Origin: Anastatus disparis
Taxonomy: Eukaryota > Arthropoda > Insecta > Hymenoptera > Eupelmidae
NCBI GenBank assembly: GCA_017163975.1
Contig: JAFFSR010000374.1
Span: 1,164,501-1,228,500 of the forward strand
Direction: 5' to 3'
DNA length: 64,000 nucleotides
Program-made: the position numbers and the translations under genes
The notes under the pieces: generated by a model
Database searches by the model: none
Seen by the model: only the letters and a program-made list of their open reading frames with translations
Told to the model about the DNA's origin: nothing
Shown here: in pieces, positions 12,300 through 23,298 of the stretch
Numbering within the stretch: position 1 is the stretch's first letter
Layout of the letters: each line of letters begins with the position of its first letter

Positions 12300-13155
12300 T
12301 ATGGAATTCCAAAACTATCCTATATTTGTTAGAAGGTTTTTTCCTGATTTCCACTCTATAAGTTGTGGTTTAGGATACCGAAGTTTCGTGAACATTACAG
12401 TTCACTTTATCAGTGTGAGCCTGAATCTGATGGTTCAGACTGCCTAATCACTATATATGGGGGGCATAATTTTGGACGGGGTTTTTTTGGTTGAATGATT
12501 ATAGGTGTTCTGGTTGAATGGTTATAGGTGATTTGCCTGTGGGAACAGAGGTTGCTATATTGGGTTCAGGAAGTAGTCGTTATCTCTGTTTAGATTATTT
12601 GGATGTTTTAGTATTTCTATGGCTTTTTGGTGTTTTATTGGAAAGTAAAAGTTGGTTTTGGCTAGGATGGTTGTGTGGTCGAAGTCTATTTGGTGGCCGG
12701 TTTCAATGTGGTGTTCTGCTAATGCTGATTGTGTGAAGTGTTTCAATTTTACCTTGCTGCTGTATTCTTTGGATTGCTCTTCCAGTTCCTCTTATATAGA
12801 TTTTTCCACAAGAGCAAGGTATTTTGTAAACACCGGGAGTGTGCAACGGAGGCTTTTGGGGTTGTGAAGAATTTGTCCTATTTTTGTTAGAAGTTTATAT
12901 ATAGTACGTATACTGTATTTATTTAGTATTCGTCCGATCAGTTCTATGACGCCTTATACATATGGTAGTGTGGCTGTGTCAAGATGGGTTTTTTCTTTTT
13001 GTTGAATGTTTATATTGGAAATTTCAGAGCGTTGTTTTTTAATTATTTGTTTAATTTGTCTTAGTGTATAATTGTTTTGTATTGGGGCTTGTTTTACTTT
13101 GTCAAGTTCTTGTTCAATTTGAGCTTGATCAGGAATGTGAAGTGTTCTTACATAA
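12300..13155 (-). pseudogene. Penelope-like element relic: GIY-YIG endonuclease end
   Basis: Reading the minus strand from 13142, the order is HIPDQAQIEQELDKVKQAP, then TLPYV, a stop, GVIELIGRILNKYSIRTI and KIGQIL. The GIY-YIG core follows in a shifted frame (GVYKIPCSCGKIYIR, about 12790-12835). Another shift leads into ALAEHHIETGHQIDFDHT and HPNNLNRDNDYFLNP, ending at 12555. This is the C-terminal endonuclease typical of Penelope-like retroelements, where it cuts the insertion site. The usual IYIGE is changed to IYIRG. The reverse transcriptase is absent, so the copy is 5'-truncated near 13155. The sequence 12300-12550 is its likely 3' UTR. Confidence 0.85.
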
Positions 13156-13664
13156 TAAAAAAATAAATCAATATCTATTTATAACCCCAAACTTCAAATA
13201 AAATAAATAAAATAATCATATGATCTCGCGCGTTTCAAAACTTACGCCATCAAAATATGACACTCAATATATATATATTGAAAATATGCGTTGAGTAACG
13301 ACTGGTGCTATATTCAAATAATCTCCAGTGCTCAAAACAGGAAATATGAATAAATATTACAATCAAATAATATTTAAAGTAGTATTAAATTTAGTATTTT
13401 TCATATGGAAATAATTTCTGTAAATAACTATTAATAACTGTGTAAAAATGTAAAAAAATGTAAACAACTGTTATTAACTATCAGAATTGAGACATTAATA
13501 ACAGTAAATAACACTTGATAACAATTAATAATAGTTACAAATAGATAATAATAATGATTAACTGTAAATAATAATAATTTATTTTTTCTAACGGCGTGCG
13601 CAAAATTCGATTTCATGTACCCGTTTGCGTACATAAAATATCATATTATGAGACGCATTTGTTT
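13156..13664. other. AT-rich stretch without recognised genes
   Basis: Contains a short TATA tract near 13268-13280 and GTTATTAA/TAATAAC-rich simple sequence at 13420-13560. Similar simple sequence recurs at 14930-14970 and 33430-33720. Confidence 0.5.
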
Positions 13665-13884
13665 AGCGTGCGTAAAATGAATCGAGCGTGCGTAAAATGA
13701 TTTCAGCGTGCGTAAAATGATTTTAGCGTGCGTAAAATGATTTGAGCGTGCGTAAAATGATTTCAGCGTGCGTAAAATGATTTCAGCGTGCGTAAAATTA
13801 ATACAGCGTGCGTAAAATGATTTGAGCGTGCGTAAAATGATTTGAGCGTGCGTAAAATGAGTTGAGCGTGCGTAAAATGATTTC
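13665..13884. repeat. 20-bp minisatellite, 11 tandem copies
   Basis: The unit AGCGTGCGTAAAATGATTTC repeats at an exact 20-base spacing from 13665 to 13884. The first 16 bases are nearly invariant and the last four vary. Because three units make 60 bases, the minus strand has an open frame with a 20-residue periodicity, which I take to be a by-product. Confidence 0.95.
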
Positions 13885-14172
13885 ATCTAAAAAAATTTTT
13901 TTTAATTTTTAAAGTATTATATTTCAGGAACTATACATCATAACAGACATTTATACATCTCATTTGAAAGCTCTTGTGGTGCTCTTTTAAAGTGCTATGT
14001 ACAATTTTTTTCGCGATACGTGAACTCTCTTATTAATTAATCTTAGAGTTAATCATTTAAATAATTTCTTATTTATTGTTTTAAAGAGGGGGGAGGAATT
14101 CTCAATTATTATTTTAATAATATATTTTCATGGAATTTTAATTTGAGAGCTATCCTTGTCTAACTGAGATTT

Positions 14173-14450
14173 TTGTTATTTACTCAAGTATTAATCGGTG
14201 AATCTGCAAATTAAAAGTTGAGCGCAATAGATATTATTATTACAAATATTTATGCACAAGAAGAAAAAAATCTATCGCTTTGTTTTTGAGAAAAGTAAGT
14301 AACGCGAAAAAACTTTGGCGTTACTTACTTTTCTCAAAAACAAAGCGGTAGATTTTTTTTTTCTTGTGCATAGATGTTCATAATAATAATATCTATTGCG
14401 CTCAACTTTTAATTTGAAGATACATCGATTAATACTTGAGTAAATAACAA
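14173..14450. repeat. Near-perfect 278-bp palindrome
   Basis: The arms run from TTGTTATTTACTCAAGTATT to its mirror at 14431-14450. They meet around a short loop (about 14313-14324) between CAAAGCG-side arms and the GTAAGTAACGC stem. No coding capacity is seen. Confidence 0.9.
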
Positions 14451-14553
14451 ACAACTCAATTGTTACTCGGTCAATATCAGGTTCTACTCCGGCTTGCCGT
14501 TGATGGTTTTATTAATTTTATTTTTATATTAGTAATATTATTTATTTTTTTGG

Positions 14554-14656
14554 AGGCGGGGCGCCGCTGCCGACCTCTCCGGCAGGGGCTTTGCCCCCTG
14601 CGCCCCCACCGGGGCTCCGCCCTGGGACCCCGTCCTGCGCCCCGACCTCGACTACC
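14554..14656. other. GC-rich island with short G/C palindromes
   Basis: About 100 bases of very high G+C stand alone in AT-rich DNA. They contain self-complementary pieces such as GGGGCTTTGCCCC, CCGGGGCTCCGCCCTGG and GGGGCGCCG. It is not a recognisable rRNA or tRNA. It could be the core of a foldback element or an insertion of foreign origin. Confidence 0.7.
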
Positions 14657-14747
14657 TCTTACAATCTTGATAGCCTTCGAACAAGATTGTACATGCTATC
14701 ACAGACGCAAGTTTGTCATTCTTAGAATTTTGCGCACTTGTTAGAAA

Positions 14748-14882
14748 AAATAATATACGCAACTAATGCGTAAAGTGATCATCGCACTCGTCTCATTTGT
14801 CGCCCTTGCTGCGCTTGGGCGACAAAACCGACTCGTGCGATAATCACATATTTTACGCACTCGTTGCGTAATATACTAATTT
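14748..14882. repeat. Foldback hairpin with GC core
   Basis: The outer arms are AATATACGCAAC and its mirror near 14868. The inner stem is TTTGTCGCCC with GGGCGACAAA around the loop TTGCTGCGCTT. The layout (AT-rich outer arms, GC-rich inner hairpin, terminal ATACTAAT) resembles the foldback halves of the copies at 20411-20994 and 60601-61230. Confidence 0.85.
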
Positions 14883-14996
14883 TTTATAGTTATTTATAAA
14901 TATTCGTCATTTTCGTCAATTCACATTTATTTACATTTATTAACAGTTATTAACACTTTTTTATACTTTCAAAAATTTTTACACGTATAATCGATT

Positions 14997-15021
14997 TATA
15001 TATATATATATATATATATAT
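14997..15021. repeat. (TA)n microsatellite
   Basis: About 25 bases of uninterrupted TA repeats. Confidence 0.9.
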
Positions 15022-15299
15022 GTGAAAAAACGCTGCCTAGTGCTCTGGCGCAATGCTTTTTCATAGAGCTCATTGAGTTGATTGTATTTTTTTGTTATTT
15101 CAATATGAAAAACATAATTTCTATTCAAGAAAAATTAGTTAGTGTGAGAGAGTGATTAGAAAACAGGAAGAGAGAGTCAGGGATGGAACAATATAGAGTA
15201 GGAATGAGAATCAATCTAAGATAGAAGGACAGAGAGGAAGTGAGGACATAAGAAAAGAGTGAAAGCATTGAACCAGAAATTAAAAAAATAATCAAATAG

Positions 15300-16140
15300 C
15301 TACACTAAGAAAATTATTTTTTAAAAGCTTGTTTTATAAAGACAGTAGCAAATAACTTTTATATACATTTTAGAGCAAATCTATCGAGTAGTTTACGTAA
15401 AATAGATAAAAAATGAAAAAATAAAATTTTTTCAAAATTTATAAAAATTTTTTAAAATTAAAACTATGCTAAGGAAATCGGTTTTTAAAAGTCATACTTT
15501 TTTTGACAGATGCAAATAATTCTCATTAATATTGCAAGGCAAATTCATCAAGTAATTTTCGTAAAATAAAAATAAAAAGTAAAAAATCGAAAATTTTTTT
15601 AAAATTCTTAAAATTGCTCTATAAAAAAAGCTAAACTAAGAAAACCAATTTTCAATAGCTTCCTGCCTACTTATACAGAATAATAGATAGTATGCAAAAT
15701 TTAAAGCAAATCCATCGAGTAATTTTCGAGATCTAATTGGCTAAATAAATAACATCTTTTCAAAATTTATTTTTCAAAATTTTCAAAATGCTCTAAAGTG
15801 AAAACTACACTAAGAAAATCCATTTTTGAAAATTTTGCTTCTATTGGCAGTCGCAAATAATTTCCCTGCAAATTTTAGAACAAATTTATCGAGTGCTTTA
15901 CGTAAAAAAATAAAAAAATAAGAAAATAAAAATCGAAATTTTTTTAAAAACCTTTAAAATTTTCTAAAATTGTAACCACACTGAGAAAATTAGTTTTCAA
16001 AAGCTTATTTTCTTCAGACAGTAGCGAATTAATTGTATGAGAATTTTGGAGAAAATTTATAGTATTGTTTACGCAAAATAGAGAATAAATGAAGGATAAA
16101 AATTTTTTTGAAAATTTTCAAAATGCTCTAAAATTCGATA
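15300..16140. repeat. ~170-bp tandem satellite, five diverged copies
   Basis: Units begin with versions of CTACACTAAGAAAAT at about 15300, 15464, 15631, 15805 and 15976, giving a period of 164-174 bases. Each unit has the same inner order: CAGTAGCAAATAA, GCAAAT(C/T)(C/T)ATCGAGTA, TTTTCGTAAAATA, then an A/T-rich end. A further single copy is at 17066-17176. The copies have diverged considerably. Confidence 0.85.
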
Positions 16141-16383
16141 TTCGACCTCGAGTAAAATTAATTTTAAGTATTTTAATTTTTATGTTAATTTATTTTGTTT
16201 TTGTCCTATATATAGATTTAAGGTGTAAATGTATTGATTAGCGTGAATGATGGATGAATGTATGCGGAAAGAATGAGTGGTTCTGTTTTTATTATGAGTC
16301 ATGACATCTTCGGTATTAAGTTTTTATTCTTTAAATGTTATTATTATTTTATTTTTTAATTATTTACTATAACTCTGTTATTG

Positions 16384-16477
16384 TATTGTCCAATTTTATT
16401 TTTATAGTATTGTCTAATTTTATTTTATAGTATTGTCCAATTTTATTTTTATAGTATTGTCCAATTTTATTTTTATT
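16384..16477. repeat. 24-bp tandem repeat, four copies
   Basis: The unit TATTGTCCAATTTTATTTTT plus ATAG recurs at 16384, 16408, 16431 and 16455. The second unit is one base shorter. Confidence 0.9.
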
Positions 16478-16640
16478 GATGTCATGATAGTGATTCTTCT
16501 TTTAAATTATGTATTTTAATTCTATGACTGATAGATATTTAAGACTGTTTTTTATTGTAATTTATGTTTTCTGCGTGTATTTAGAATAGTCTGTGATATC
16601 ACTTTTACATGGTGACTTACTGATACAGTATATATTAATT

Positions 16641-16941
16641 TTAACCCTTTCAGAACCAATGTACATTACAATGTACATTGACATTTTTTGGTTTTTTTGA
16701 AATTGTGCAAAAGTGGCTTCAAATTTTGTAAAAAAAATATGTGTATTAGATTGAAGTGGACTATTTCCGATCTCAAACTGAGGGCCTAAGTTATTGTATC
16801 TTTGATAGAAACTGAAAAAAACTTGAAAAAAAAACAAATTTTTTTATCGCAAAAATTGCTTAATAAATGAACACTTATCATCGCTGAATAGTTATCAGAA
16901 CTTTTCATGATGAAATAACAATTCTGTTCTGAAAGGGTTAA
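16641..16941. mobile_element. TTAA-flanked MITE (CCCTTTCAGAAC tips)
   Basis: TTAA at 16641-16644 precedes CCCTTTCAGAAC, and GTTCTGAAAGGG ends at 16937 before TTAA. The 293-bp body is noncoding. TTAA duplications with CCC-starting tips are the signature of piggyBac-superfamily elements, so this is probably a non-autonomous relative. Confidence 0.85.
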
Positions 16942-17065
16942 TAATTGACTGTGATATCTTATCTTATTATGTGCAATACTTTATATAGAATTATTACTTA
17001 TTATTTCATGTATTACACGCCTTTTTGTACTCTTTTTACAAAATTCTTAAATTGGCTCCAAAAAA

Positions 17066-17176
17066 AACTACGCTAAGTAAACCAATTTCCAATAACTTCC
17101 CGTCTCGTTAAACAAAAAAATAAATTGTATGCAAAATTTGAAGCAAATCCATTGAGTAGTTTTCGAGATCTGATTG
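17066..17176. repeat. Detached copy of the ~170-bp satellite
   Basis: CTACGCTAAGTAAACCAATTT, CAATAACTTCCCGTCT and GAAGCAAATCCATTGAGTAG match the third unit of the array at 15300-16140. It stops abruptly where the left inverted arm of the composite begins (about 17176). Confidence 0.8.
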
Positions 17177-17289
17177 GAAAACATTCGAGCCACTCATCAG
17201 TTTTGACCGTAAAATATTAATTCTCTTACCATTCTTCTCTGAGAATTGTATTCTTTTAATATCCAGTGAGGTCATTTTAGTAACTATAA

Positions 17290-18960
17290 AATTTTCTTAC
17301 CCATACACTTATATACCCTTAAACCAACTACCTGTGAATTCACAGCCATAAATACGTAAACTTTTACATCCATAAACCCATATACCGATAAGCCCATATA
17401 CCCATGAAATTATGAACCCATATACCCATAAACCCATATACCCATAAATCCTTATACCCATAAACCCATATACTCATGAACCCACATACCCATAAGCCCA
17501 TATACTCATAAACCCATATACCCATAAACTCACGTACCCGTAATCCTATATACCCATAAACCCATATACCCATAAACCTATATACCCATAAACCCATATA
17601 CCCATAAACCCATATACCCATAAACCCATATACCCATAAACCTATATATCCATAAACCAATATACCCATAAACCTATACACCCATAAACCTATACACTCA
17701 TATACCCATAAACCTATATACCCATAAACCCATATACCCATAAATCCATAAACCCATATGCCCATGAACCTATATACCCAGAAACCCATAAACCCAATAC
17801 CCGTAGACGTATACACCCATAAACCTATACACCCATAAGCCCAGATATAAATAAACCAAGATATGAATAAACCTAGATATAAATAAACCCATATATGAAT
17901 AAGCCCAGATATGAATAAACTCAAATATGAATAAGCCCAGATATGAATAAACCCAGATATGAATAAGTCTAGATATGAATAAGCTCAGATATGAATAAGC
18001 CCAGATATGAATAAGTTTAGATATGAATAAGCTCAGATATGTATAAACCCATATATATGTACCTATAAACTTATAGACCTATGTACCTATAAACTTATAG
18101 ACCTATGTACCTATAAACTTATAGACGTATGTACCTATAAACTTATAGACGTATGTACCTATAAACTTATACATTAATATACCCAGAAATCCATAATCCT
18201 ATATACTTACTAATTTGTATACCTATAAACCCATGTACTCATAATCTCATATACCAATAAACCCTTAAACTCATACACTTATGAATCCATATACCTATCT
18301 ATCTATCTATCTATCTTTGGGGTTTAACCACCTACAGCCTATTTGGCCTAGTAAGTGACACCTCGACCACCTTTATGTTCCGGTGTTTTCGCATTCAAAA
18401 CCATACCTCAATTTTCCCTTCGGTAGGTGGTGCTCGATCGTGCAGGCCTACTTAGGCGGGGAGCATCGTTCGACCCATCCTTTTTAGCGCATCGGGAGCT
18501 TAACACCTACCCGGCAGAACAGTCCGGCTTAACTATAATAGTGGAACAGTCGTGTTCTGCCTTACCGGCCCTCGAGTGACTTTCGTCAATTTTTGTTAAA
18601 ACCAAAAAAAGTCCCTCGGGGATGGTCCACCGCGGTGTCAGTGAGCTCGGGACATCCTCCACTTTCAATATTTAAATTGAAAAATAGAGAAAAAATCTCG
18701 ACCTCACACCAGGATTCGAACCCCGGCCCTCTGCGTGAGAGTCGGATGCTCTAGCTCCTGAGCCACCGCGGCTCTTAAACTCATGTACCTATAAGTCCAT
18801 AAAGCAGATAAGTAAATAAACCCATGTACCTATAAACCTATAACCGTATATCAATAAGCTCATGAATGCATAATTTCATATACTTATGAAACCGCGTATT
18901 CATAAATCCACATACCTATTAATCCACATTCCCATCAACTTGCTTACCCATTAACAAATT
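17290..18960. repeat. Left minisatellite (CCCATATACCCATAAA units)
   Basis: Degenerate 6-, 9- and 15-base units built from CCCATA, ACCCATAAA and CCCATATA run from 17290 to about 18290, and again after the SINE to about 18960. Between 17820 and 18040 the unit drifts to AGATATGAATAA. Because many unit sums are multiples of three, an open minus frame of 186 residues rich in WVYGFMGI arises, which I do not regard as a gene. Confidence 0.9.
18295..18775 (-). mobile_element. tRNA-derived SINE
   Basis: Read on the minus strand, the element begins near 18775 with GAGCCGCGG, then a polymerase III A box (TGGCTCAGGAG, 18755-18765) and a perfect B box (GGTTCGAATCC, 18712-18722) at tRNA-like spacing. About 400 bases of non-tRNA body follow. 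It ends in a tandem GATA tail (TATC on the + strand, 18295-18316). The tRNA-like head plus short tandem tail is the standard SINE plan. The body contains no ORF. It inserted in the minisatellite. The anticodon region CTCTCAC hints at a tRNA-Glu or tRNA-Arg ancestor, which is weak evidence. Confidence 0.85.
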
Positions 18961-19432
18961 ATACTCCTAAGGTGATATTACATAACTACTTCACTAGAAC
19001 CTAAAATCACGAACATCTAATCTTAAACCTTCAATATCTTATTTCGAAATCATGATACTTGAGCTCAGAGGGGCTAATTGATAATTCTTTAACGAAGGAT
19101 GGTTAATTTTTGAAAAAAATAATATTAAACAAATATTATTATTACTCTGCCTTTCTTTAATTCGAAATCATAAAAATGTAACCTTAAATTTTCGAAACCT
19201 TACTTTGAATTCTCTACATTTAAACTAAAGGGTTTATGATCAGTACTGATGTTGTACTGAAACTAAACAGATTATGGTTTGTACTGATGTTGTACAAGAT
19301 GGTTAAATGTCACAAATGAAGGAGATGTAGAACCCCAATTTTGAAAGAAAATTGAAATAAATTACCAATTTTTTACATACATCTTTCATCAGTAACCAGT
19401 AAAATTTTAAACATAATATAAAGGGTACCCCC
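18961..19432. other. AT-rich stretch without features
   Basis: A short repeat of TACTGATGTTGTAC occurs twice near 19240-19300. I see nothing else. Confidence 0.5.
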
Positions 19433-20410
19433 CGTTAAGATAGTCAATTTTGCCCTGTCCTTGAAATTTTTGTTTGACCTTGTAACTTTGTTTTAGATAA
19501 AAAAAATAGTTTTTGTCATATTTGCGGACTGCGACCCCCTCCCCCTGTCCATAAAGATTTGATGATGTTATATAACGTAAAAGGATGAAAAAAAATTCAA
19601 ACCCTTCCTATTTTCACGGGGAATGCGGTACAGGGCCAATTCTTGCAAAAAAACTTGTATTTTGTTCAAAATTACTTGCCTGAATTTTTCTAGATATTTC
19701 CTGTTGGTGTGCCATAGTTAAAAATGCGAAGAACTCATTTTTTCGACGTTTTTGGCTGATTGTAGCTCATTTGCAGACTTTGTATTATTATTTATATTAT
19801 GAAATTGTATTCTAAAACTTTATTTATGAATTTAATTATGCCATCAAGTCAGAAAAATAAGATTTACAAATATTCGGTTCATATTTTTGCACAAATCCAC
19901 ATTTTAAATTAGGTATTTAAAGACTTCTTTCATGATTTTGTTGATATTTCACTACTTTATATGTGATAAAATCTTTTAAATATTATATTGCTTTAATAAA
20001 AGAAAATATTTTGATAAATAAGTCATTTCACAGGTACAGCTATATTAAGTACGGTCAAAATATCAACTTGAGATTACATGTGAATTTATATTTCGTAAGA
20101 AAAACTTATCAATACAAACATTATCATCATGATTTAATAATATGAACCTTGACTTTGGCATTTTTAACACTATGTAATCTGAATCTGCACTCAAGTCACA
20201 CTTTTGCGAGAGCTATGTGGTCTATTTTTACACTGTGTAAAAAAATGTGAGCATGCGAGAATATTGAAATCTTGTTTACATGTCTCATATTAATATTACA
20301 ATATTAAATCTATTTTTGTTAAAAAGCGCATATTATTCGCAATTATTTTATGACATTTGCAACCGTTTTAAAGATCATAAATAAAGTTTGCACTTATGTT
20401 ATGTATTGTA

Positions 20411-20994
20411 TTTTATGTTCTCGTAGGCCGTATTCGTGTCAGTATGTAAATAGCATGCTAAATTTGTATTGGCATCACATATGTCTCAGACGCGCTCCTC
20501 GACTCGTTACAAGCTTTATATGTCCTCCTGAGACATATTGAGACTCAATATGTCTCAGGAGAAATCAATATGGCATCACCGATCCTACTATGTTTCGTTC
20601 AATATGTCAAAGAGCAATCATATTGAACGTAGGTTAGTGAAAAAAAATGACTAACGCTTCGACAGCAGCTATGCTCATTACAAAATGTCAATCTAAGAAA
20701 CTAAAGAAAAAATCAATAAAATTAAAATTTAATTTCAAAATTATTGGGAAAAATATTAATATTCTTAACTAATAAGTTATAGTTCCTCGTACGGCCTACT
20801 TCGGACATAAAATCATCTATGTCCTTTGGCCGTTTATTCAGGTGGAATCTGAATCTCAAACAATGTTTGCCGCTTGAGCAGAAATCTACCTCGGGCGTGC
20901 TTCGCGCGCCCTCGGCAATTTCAGCTCAAGCGACAAACATTGTTTTCAATTCATATTCCACCTGAATACGGCCAAAGGACATATATAACTAATA
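20411..20994. mobile_element. Foldback element copy A
   Basis: It is inserted in the left arm of the larger palindrome, and the right arm (about 22180-22200) shows the unoccupied sequence. It starts TTTTATGTTCTCGTAGGCCG and ends ATATATAACTAATA, as does copy B at 60601-61230. Inside are a first part closed by an inverted match (CGTAGGCC and GGCCTAC, the latter at about 20790) and a second, long foldback hairpin (about 20818-20990) centred on GGGCGTGCTTCGCGCGCCC. The hairpins differ in sequence from those of copy B. Confidence 0.8.
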
Positions 20995-21706
20995 TTATGT
21001 CCATTGACATAGGTACAAATCTACTAACGTAACTCAAGTTACAATCGTTAGGCTGGAAGTTATAGTCTTTACTCAGTTTTCAGATATCTATCTATGTTCT
21101 TACTCTTTTTCCATAAGAAGAACAAGGATAGAATATTTGAGAACTGAGTAACAACTACAACTTCTAGCCTTAGGCTTGAGTTGGGTCTATGAATTCGAGC
21201 CATAAAAAAACATTATGGCCCGAAGTATCTATATATATGAGGAATAGCGAGTTGTTGCTAGGAACAACGCCCTTATTATCGATATAGAAGCAATGTATTT
21301 CTTATATCTGTTCCTGTTCTCTTTCTAGCGTGTTATAGCCCTATATATTATCAAAGGTTTTGGATTTATTATCTTAACCATATACAAATTATAATTCGAA
21401 TATTTTGCCCTAATGTTTTATTTTAAGATTTTCTTAAACATCTACAATAATAATTGTAACGAACTATTTAATATCGAATCAATTTTTATCATATAATGTT
21501 TGTCTAATATTGTAATATAGCCCATGAAATAATATTATAGTCTTAAACTACAATTTCGTTAGAAATAAATTCTTACCTAATATATAAAATTAATAAATAC
21601 AGGATTTTATTTTTTATAATAATATTCGTAATACTGTTTCAATACTAATATTCGTCATTCTATTAACAAAATATTTTACATGTCACTTTTCTTTGGCCCG
21701 AACTTA

Positions 21707-21961
21707 GGTCCGAATTCATAGTCGTGTCTTGAGTATTAAGTATGACTTAAAAATTTAGTATCGTTACTTGAGTATCAGCTGTTACTTCAATTGAGTGTTA
21801 CATCCTTACCGACGACTATCTTATTTGTGTGATTTGTTTCATAACTAACTGTGATAACCTCTTCATGTAGCACTCAATTGAAGTAACAGCTGATATTCAA
21901 GTAACAAAACTTAAGTTTTAAGTCATACTTAATACTCAAGACACGACTATGAATTCGGGCC
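21707..21961. repeat. Inverted repeat at the centre of the 3.9-kb element
   Basis: GGTCCGAATTCATAGTCGTG at the left is mirrored by CACGACTATGAATTCGGGCC at the right. The arms run through AAGTATGACTTAAAA and CAGCTGTTACTTCAATTGAG with a centre near 21830. It is probably an independent foldback. Confidence 0.85.
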
Positions 21962-23298
21962 ATAATGTTTTTTTATGGCTCGAAATCATAGACCCAACTC
22001 AAGTCTAAGGCTAGAAGTTGTAGTTGTTACTCAGTTCTCAAATATTCTATCCTTGTTCTTCTTATAAAAAAGAGTAAGAACATAGATAGATATCTGAGAA
22101 CTGAGTAAAGACTATAACTTCCAGCCTAATGATTGTTACTTGAGTTACGTAACTAGATTCGTACCTGTGTCAATGGAGATAATATAATACAATACATGAC
22201 ATAAGTGCAAACTTTATTTATGATCTTTAAATCGATTGCAAATGTCATAAAATAATTGCGAATAATATGCGCTTTTTAACAAAAATATATTCAATATTGT
22301 AATATTAATATGAGACATGTAAACAAGATTTTAATGTTCTCGCATGCTCACATTTTTTTTACGTAGTGTAAAAATAGACCACATAGCTCTCGCAAAAGTG
22401 TGACTTGAGTGCAGATTTAGATTACATAGTGTTAAAAATGCCAAAGTCAAGGTTCATATTATTAAATCATGATGATAATTTTTGTATTGATAAGTTTTTT
22501 TTACGAAATATAAATTCATATATAATTTCAAGTTGATATTTTGACCGTACTTAATATAGCTGTACCTGTGAAATGACTTATTTATCAAAATATTTTCTTT
22601 TATTAAAGCAATATAATATTTAAAAGATTTTATCACATATAAAGTAGTGAAATATCAACAAAATCATCAAAGAAGTCTTTAAATACCTAATTTAAAATGT
22701 GGATTTGTGCAAAAATATGAACCGAATATTTGTAAATCTTATTTTTCTGACTTAATTGCATAATTAAATTCATAAATAAAGTTTTAGAATACAATTTCAT
22801 AATATAAATAATAATACAAAGTCTGCAAATGAGCTACAATCAGCCAAAAACGTCGAAAAAATGAGTTCTTCGCATTTTTAACTATGGCACACCAACAGGA
22901 AATATCTAGAAAAATTCAGGCAAGTAATTTTGAACAAAATACAAGTTTTTTTGCAAGAATTGGCCCTGTACCGCATTCCCCGTGAAAATAGGAAGGGTTT
23001 GAATTTTTTTTCATCCTTTTACGTTATATAACATCATCAAATCTTTATGAAAAAATTCTACATGATTTGTAACCATTTAAGCTATAAGCACGATTTTCTT
23101 GGGGTTTTTTTACCGATCAGATGCGGAGAAAAAAAATAAATAGTGAAAGTCATTTTTTCCATGCCGTGGACAGGGGGAGGGGGGTCGCGGTCCGCAAATA
23201 TGACAAAAACTATTTTTTTTTAATCCAAAACAAAGTTACAAGGTCAAACAAAAATTTCAGGGACAGAGGAAAATTGACTATCTTAACGGGGGGTACCC

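Larger units (their letters stand above)
19433..23298. mobile_element. 3.87-kb palindromic element with GGGTACC tips
   Basis: GGGTACCCCCCGTTAAGATA at 19433 is mirrored exactly at the right end (23298). The arms stay alignable for about 1 kb (19433-20410 and 22190-23298). Both include the same 60-codon open frame (19963-20145 and its mirror 22454-22636), which I take to be noncoding. The left arm lacks about 115 bases present in the right near 23050-23160. The left arm also contains an insertion (20411-20994) absent from the right. A second arm pair (about 21010-21222 and 21956-22165) continues the palindrome. No transposase is visible, so it is a non-autonomous foldback-type element. Confidence 0.88.

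Noticed and set aside
13665..13884. Possible CRISPR array
   Set aside because: Units are contiguous 20-mers with no unique spacers, and the context is eukaryotic.
13641..13886. 81-residue minus-strand open frame with repeated KSFYAR
   Set aside because: It is a by-product of the exact 20-bp tandem repeat, which keeps frame every 60 bases.
14460..14744. 94-residue + strand open frame across the GC island
   Set aside because: The Pro/Arg-rich part comes solely from the GC block. No homologous domain is recognised and flanks are palindromic noncoding DNA.
17364..17924. 186-residue minus-strand open frame rich in WVYGFMGI
   Set aside because: It is produced by minisatellite units whose lengths sum to multiples of three. 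The same residues appear in the mirrored array at 30563-31820. No start context or domain supports a gene.
18712..18765. Possible functional tRNA gene
   Set aside because: A and B boxes are present, but the acceptor and anticodon stems do not pair well and a long body with a GATA tail follows, so a SINE is the better call.
19963..20145. 60-residue open frame duplicated at 22454-22636
   Set aside because: The duplication reflects the palindrome arms. Composition is Lys/Ile/Tyr/Asn-rich like AT-rich noncoding DNA, and differences between arms are not synonymous-biased by eye.
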